Source of the DNA: Eremophila alpestris peregrina | Taxonomy: Eukaryota; Chordata; Aves; Passeriformes; Alaudidae | Direction: 5' to 3' | DNA length: 64,000 nt | NCBI GenBank assembly: GCA_009792885.1 | Contig: WMCF01000035.1 | Coordinates: 5,432,927 to 5,496,926 of the forward strand | Part shown: positions 59,571 to 64,000 of the stretch, piece after piece | How positions within the stretch are numbered: position 1 is the stretch's first letter | How the letters are laid out: each line of letters starts with the position of its first letter | Translations under genes and position numbers: made by a program | The notes under the pieces: model-generated | The model's input: only the letters and a program-made list of their open reading frames with translations | Told to the model about the DNA's origin: nothing | Database searches by the model: none

Positions 59571-61310
59571 GTGTGCATTACTGAGGCCAGGCTTTTGTAA
59601 CAAAAGACAATGGTCTGTTCTAACCAGCTCTCAGCAGGAAAGATACCAACCAAAGATAAAGCACGTTTATCTCCTTGAAAGCACTGAGGGGAAAAGGGAG
59701 TCTGAGCTGCACAGCAGACACCAAATTGTGGAGTGAATGCTTCTGATCGAGGGAGATGCTGAGTGGAGAGGTGCAGGTCCTGTGGAGGGGAAAGAGGCTG
59801 TAAAATGTTCAATGAGTATTTTGCAAACAGGTAAATTTTACAGCCATTGAATATATTTTGAGTGGCTCAGTGAAGTAGTAAGCTCTGGGGACAAACTGGC
59901 TTAAAATAGTAGTAAATCAAAATAGTATTTGATTTTACAGGTAGGAAAGCTCTGGGAAAGAAATTAATCCTTCCTTTGAAAATAGGTCTGTTATTTCTTT
60001 AGCCAGCCTTCTATCTTTTCTTCTTCCTAAGCAACTAGTTAAGTATTACCAAATAGATGTCCAGCCACTAAACTTCTTTTTGAGTCAATAGTACAGTCTG
60101 TTTTTCTTGTGTTTTTTTACATAACTCTGCAGCAATTTCTTGGTTAGTATTTTTTTTTTGTTTGTTTTGGTAGTACACATCAGGAAGCCATGACTCTTCT
60201 TTTATAAATTTGCTTTTTGTATAAAAAGCTTTTTAAGACAGAAGAGAGGCTAGCTTTTCCTTAATGATACTTTCCTAGCTGATTTATATGTAACTTCAGT
60301 TAAGGGATGAGAACAGTGAATCCTAGATCTTAATGAAGTTTTTTGACTAATGCAATGCCTATCTTAGTTACGCTTTCTGCTGAATTTATTTATGGACTTA
60401 CACATTTATTTGGATCTTATTCATGCGAAGAAGCCTTCAGATGAGGGTTCAGAATTAAGTCAGTGACTGTCCTCATGTGCATATATATAAGAGATATGGA
60501 GTTATCACAGTGCCTATTCTATGTTTCAGAAAGGGCATTTAAGGCTACAGATGATGCCTGGATTTCATGGGCCATCTCCCTTCAAGGTTCCCAGTTTGAT
60601 CTGTGCTGTGATGCCTTGTTGTGCACAGAATGCCCCGGTGCTGTGCACTCAGAAGCAGAACATGCCCAGGATGGGTATTGCAGGGTTATAACACAGCAGG
60701 TGCTCTGTGCCATGGGTGTGCAGAGCCAGCTGGGGCTGCCTGGAGAGCAGTGACAGTGACATGGGACTGGCTGCCAGTCCCTGGCCGCTGTTAGGGATTC
60801 CTGTCACGGGTGTTGGGGTCAGGAATGCACATCTGCAAGTCTGTCAGGCTGAAATTGAACCTCACCTGTAAAACGGGTCTGAAACACTCTAAATAAGCTC
60901 AAAAGAAGCTTGGAAGACTTTCAGCTCAACACCACTGGTGTTTTGGGAAACCTTCCCTCCAGTGTGAAGGAGCTACTTGGACATTTGCTATTTCTGAGTA
61001 GGTGGTGCAGAATTCAGCTTTGTTTTCACTCATGTATGCAGCTCCTAGGAAAGGATCATTATCAAGTGCTTAACCATTAAAAGTATGTGCCTGAATCCTT
61101 TTTTTTGACCAAGTTTTGGTTCCTAAAAAATCCTTCAGTTGTGTAGTGAGAGAAATTGACTTCTAGATTCACTTAGCTAGTAACAAAGACTTGGTACAGG
61201 CTTTTCAAAAGGAAAAAAAAACACCAAAAAACTTCTGAGTAGTGAAAATAAAATGTGGATATCCAGGGTGCTTTCCAAAACCTACCTTTGTATATTGGCT
61301 GACTTGGAAC
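59571..61310. other. Tract with no gene seen
   Basis: Mostly AT-rich with T runs near 60150. A GC-richer patch lies at 60590-60800 inside a 96-codon frame with no domain. Confidence 0.5.
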
Positions 61311-61355
61311 TGTTGACATGATTGTCAACTGTTGACATAAATGTCAATTGACATT
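61311..61355. repeat. Palindromic 19-bp tandem repeat with five TGACA/TGTCA half-sites
   Basis: TGTTGACATGATTGTCAAC (61311-61329) is followed directly by TGTTGACATAAATGTCAAT (61330-61348), 16 of 19 identical, then a partial third unit. The first unit is a hairpin (GTTGACA, TGAT loop, TGTCAAC). The end of the array is a perfect 16-bp palindrome AATGTCAATTGACATT (61340-61355). TGACA/TGTCA is the core of TALE homeodomain sites (MEIS, PREP, TGIF), here repeated five times in alternating orientation. Confidence 0.85.
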
Positions 61356-62164
61356 GAAGATTTCAAAAAATGTTACCTGGGTTTTGCTGCCTAGGGCTCA
61401 TGGTTTTAGGTTTTTGGATGTTTTTAGGTTTGTTCCTTTTATAGGAAGACTGATTCAGTTTATCTGAATTGCTAAAATATGAAGCCAAATACAAAAATTG
61501 TTTTAAAATACCAACTTTGCAAAAAATCCGAACAAGAGAAATCAATGATTTTGACACATAGCATTTGGTTAGGATGTTATGCTAAACCAGCAAGTTTGAA
61601 CTTGCCTGCAGACATGCACTTTTATTATGGACTGATACAACTGTCTGACATTTCATTAAATGTTGGTTGGTATTGCTTTTACTGCATGAGGAGTAATCAA
61701 TTTCTGGAAAAGTGAGTTTTGAAAGTATTTTGCATAAAAATTTTGTTATTACTGGAAGAAGCTGTAGTTGTTGAGCAATGTGAAGTTGAAAGATACCCAT
61801 TATATAATTGTTCCATTAAAATAAGGGCAGGCTCTACTCTTTACTTGCCATTTCAACCCTAGCTGGAATAAAATGTATTGTGTCAAGTCATTCACATGCC
61901 TTGACAATAATTTACCATTAAGGCAAACAACTCCTTTGCATCATGAGAGCAGTCTTGCAGAATATATATCCTTGAAAACTGGGACTGGCTGGGAAGCCTT
62001 AAAGTGTGTTTCCATGGCCAATTTTACCTTTTTTCCCCCATTTTGTGGTTTTTTCCCTCTTGTTGTGTTTAACCAAACAGGAAGAACATAATTCATGAAT
62101 GGGTATCATGCTGAAATGTGGCATCTTAACTCCACTAATTCAGTGGCTGGGTATTACATGAAAT
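61356..62164. other. AT-rich tract with no gene seen
   Basis: Only short open frames (72-78 codons) with no domain. No repeat recognised. Confidence 0.5.
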
Positions 62165-62242
62165 AACTGCACTTCTCACTGATTTGCTCTGCAGCCTTGA
62201 ATAAATCACAAACCTCGCACAGTTCCTCCTCTTTTTAATCTT
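62165..62242 (+). mobile_element. MIR/CORE-SINE-like remnant
   Basis: CACTTCTCACTGATTTGCTC, then TGCAGCCTTGAATAAATCAC, then AAACCTC and AGTTCCTCCTC follow the order of the MIR body ('CCACTTACTAGCTGTGTGACC', 'TTGGGCAAGTCAC', 'TTAACCTC', 'AGTTTCCTC'). The match continues over about 75 bases with a few gaps, which makes it better supported than a single-motif hit. Confidence 0.48.
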
Positions 62243-64000
62243 TTTTACATTAAACCTCTTGATGAGAATGGATAGAGAGCTGTATGCTGAAATGCTGGGT
62301 CGTCATTAGAAATTGTAGGTATGTCATGTAAACAGCCTGCATCTAAAAATGCTGATTGAAATCAGTCCTGCCATCCTCTCTTGGCAGATGAGAACAGAAA
62401 TGAATTCATCTCGTTTGCATTTACAGCTTGCTCTGAGCCACAGCAGCTCATCATGGGCTGCAATAACCTGAGAGCTGAGTAGTTTGAGAACTGAGAACAG
62501 TTCACACTTAGCTGACCAGAGCTTCGTGCTTCTGAGAGCAGGAGCTGCCAGCAGATCATGTACTAATTAGTTCAGCACTCACTGCAGTGGGAGCAGGCAG
62601 AGAGGCATCATCTGTAGGCTGGACCCAGCCTTGGAACAGTTTAATCTGTTCCAGTCTTCCCCTGAATCTTCAAACCTGTCAGTGGTCTGGGTGGTGGAGA
62701 TGCTGCAGGCCTGCAAATCTCAAATGCCTGAGTCCACAAGCAGCAAACTGATGAAGAGGTAACAGTATCAAAGCAGTAAATGCAAATAAATATGAGTACT
62801 AATGGAATTTAATTATATTTTTGTTGTTCAGAAACTTCCCTGTACATTGGTTATGCAGAGGCAGAATGCTAGGTCAGGAACTAGCTAGCTATTTTTAGGA
62901 ACGCTGATATAGATTTTTCTTCATCCCTTTTCCAGAAATCCAATATTAACACAGTGTTCCCCAAATCCAGAGACCTTTCAGGGTTAAGATTTCACTGTTG
63001 GTGGTGGATCAATGAAAGTTAGGGCATGGCCTAACACAAATGACACTTGCAGGAGCTCTGCCTTTGAACAGAAGAAACATTTTCAACTCGCCTCACGTAA
63101 CTGCCATGAAATAATTCAGTTAAACAATTTAAGAGGTACTTGGAGCAACTCAGTAAATCAGACTTCACAAAAGCAAACTGATTAGATGAATCACTGACTC
63201 TACAGATGCATTGGAATAGAATGTCATGTGATTTTATTTTTAAAATGGGAACATTTAAATGAACATGTGCAGACCTAAGTCCCATAATAATAACCTCTGT
63301 TTGAGATGTGCAGTTCAGCAGCTTTCCACGTGAGTGTTTTTCAGACAGTGGGTAATTCTCCGAGTGTTGTGCCCTTCATTTGAGGGGACACTCGTGAGGC
63401 TTGTGCTGGGGGTTTGGAGGGGCTGACAGGCTCTGCAGTCCATGCCAGCAGAGGATGCAGGAACATTTGCCTGCTCTTGCTGAAATCCAGGTTTTAGGTA
63501 TGTGAAATCAGCAGTCCTGTTCACCTGTCTGTAGTTGTGATGCTCTGTTAAAGGTTGAACTGTAAGCTTTCCCAGCCTGAATAAAGTTAATTGCTGTGTG
63601 TAACAAAGTGTCATTCCTAGACACCTTGAGGTGAGCACATGCTGATGAATCAGCAATTGAAATCCAGACTAGACTGATGAGCAGCCCTCTTCGAAAGCTC
63701 AACAGTGAGGACAGGCTCTGGGAGAGATTCTGATCTCTCAGATATGCAGAATGTGAAAATGGATAACTGAGAGATACAAGAAAGGAAACCAGGGCTTCTG
63801 CATTGTCTGGAGAAGAGATAGCATGCCAGCTGGTTAAAAGGAGAAGCAGGGAAATGTTCCTATTTTGGTTTGCTGAAAAGCATTTAGCAGTCTGAGGTTT
63901 TCTCGTTCTGTTTTGCTGAGGTTTTTTTCCCCACCCATCTATTTATTATCATGTAACATTGTTGCATATCTTCTGATTCCATCTATTATTTTTTTCTTGA
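62243..64000. other. Tract with no gene seen
   Basis: A GC-richer patch at 62410-62760 and minus-strand frames of 84 and 113 codons (63031-63285, 63315-63656) show no domain or paired splice signals. The right end of the window is AT-rich and holds nothing recognisable. Confidence 0.5.

Noticed and set aside
1..64000. tRNA, rRNA, snRNA or 7SL genes
   Set aside because: No GGTTCGAATCC-type B box with a matching A box and no recognisable U-RNA or rRNA words were found by reading both strands.

Overview
The window looks like nuclear DNA from a bird. It is AT-rich and CpG-poor, with few interspersed repeats, and the recognisable repeats are worn fragments of CR1 LINEs, the dominant retroposon of birds and other sauropsids. 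A few short stretches also resemble the ancient MIR/CORE-SINE family. Other CR1-bearing sauropsids (crocodilians, turtles) cannot be excluded, but the low repeat load favours a bird. There is nothing prokaryotic, organellar or CRISPR-like.

I find no certain protein-coding gene. The left edge is the best candidate for gene structure. A GGAA/GGCA tetranucleotide array (1-118) is followed by a small CpG island (about 118-345). On the minus strand that island holds an open frame ending at a strong splice-donor sequence (147|146), as expected for the first exon of a gene running leftward out of the window. The remaining ~63.5 kb reads as one long intergenic or intronic tract. Most open frames have the lengths expected by chance.

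Layout: 1-530, candidate promoter and first exon. 530-18,000, AT-rich sequence with a WD40-like 192-bp frame (5440-5631), a 69-nt inverted repeat (10940-11008) and a splice-bounded open segment (14207-14405). 18,100-18,750, two decayed CR1 pieces. 23,822-24,057, a second splice-bounded open segment. 29,100-29,440, a GC-box-bearing island around a 19-bp palindrome holding two TAATTA homeodomain cores. 30,700-31,700, a diverged pair of ~115-130-bp repeats. 32,337-32,804, two short tandem duplications. 44,760-44,880, an unusual CpG cluster in AT-rich DNA. 53,100-62,240, the repeat-richest part: an antisense CR1 reverse-transcriptase fragment, a CR1 3' end, three MIR-like stretches, a possible LTR remnant and a palindromic 19-bp tandem repeat (61311-61355).

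No set of genes works together here. The plausible biology is the leftward promoter plus possible distal regulatory elements in a gene-poor tract. I did not find a convincing new system. The most worthwhile leads are the 29.2-kb homeodomain palindrome, the 61.3-kb TGACA palindrome cluster, the repeat pair at 30.7/31.6 kb, and the left-edge exon.
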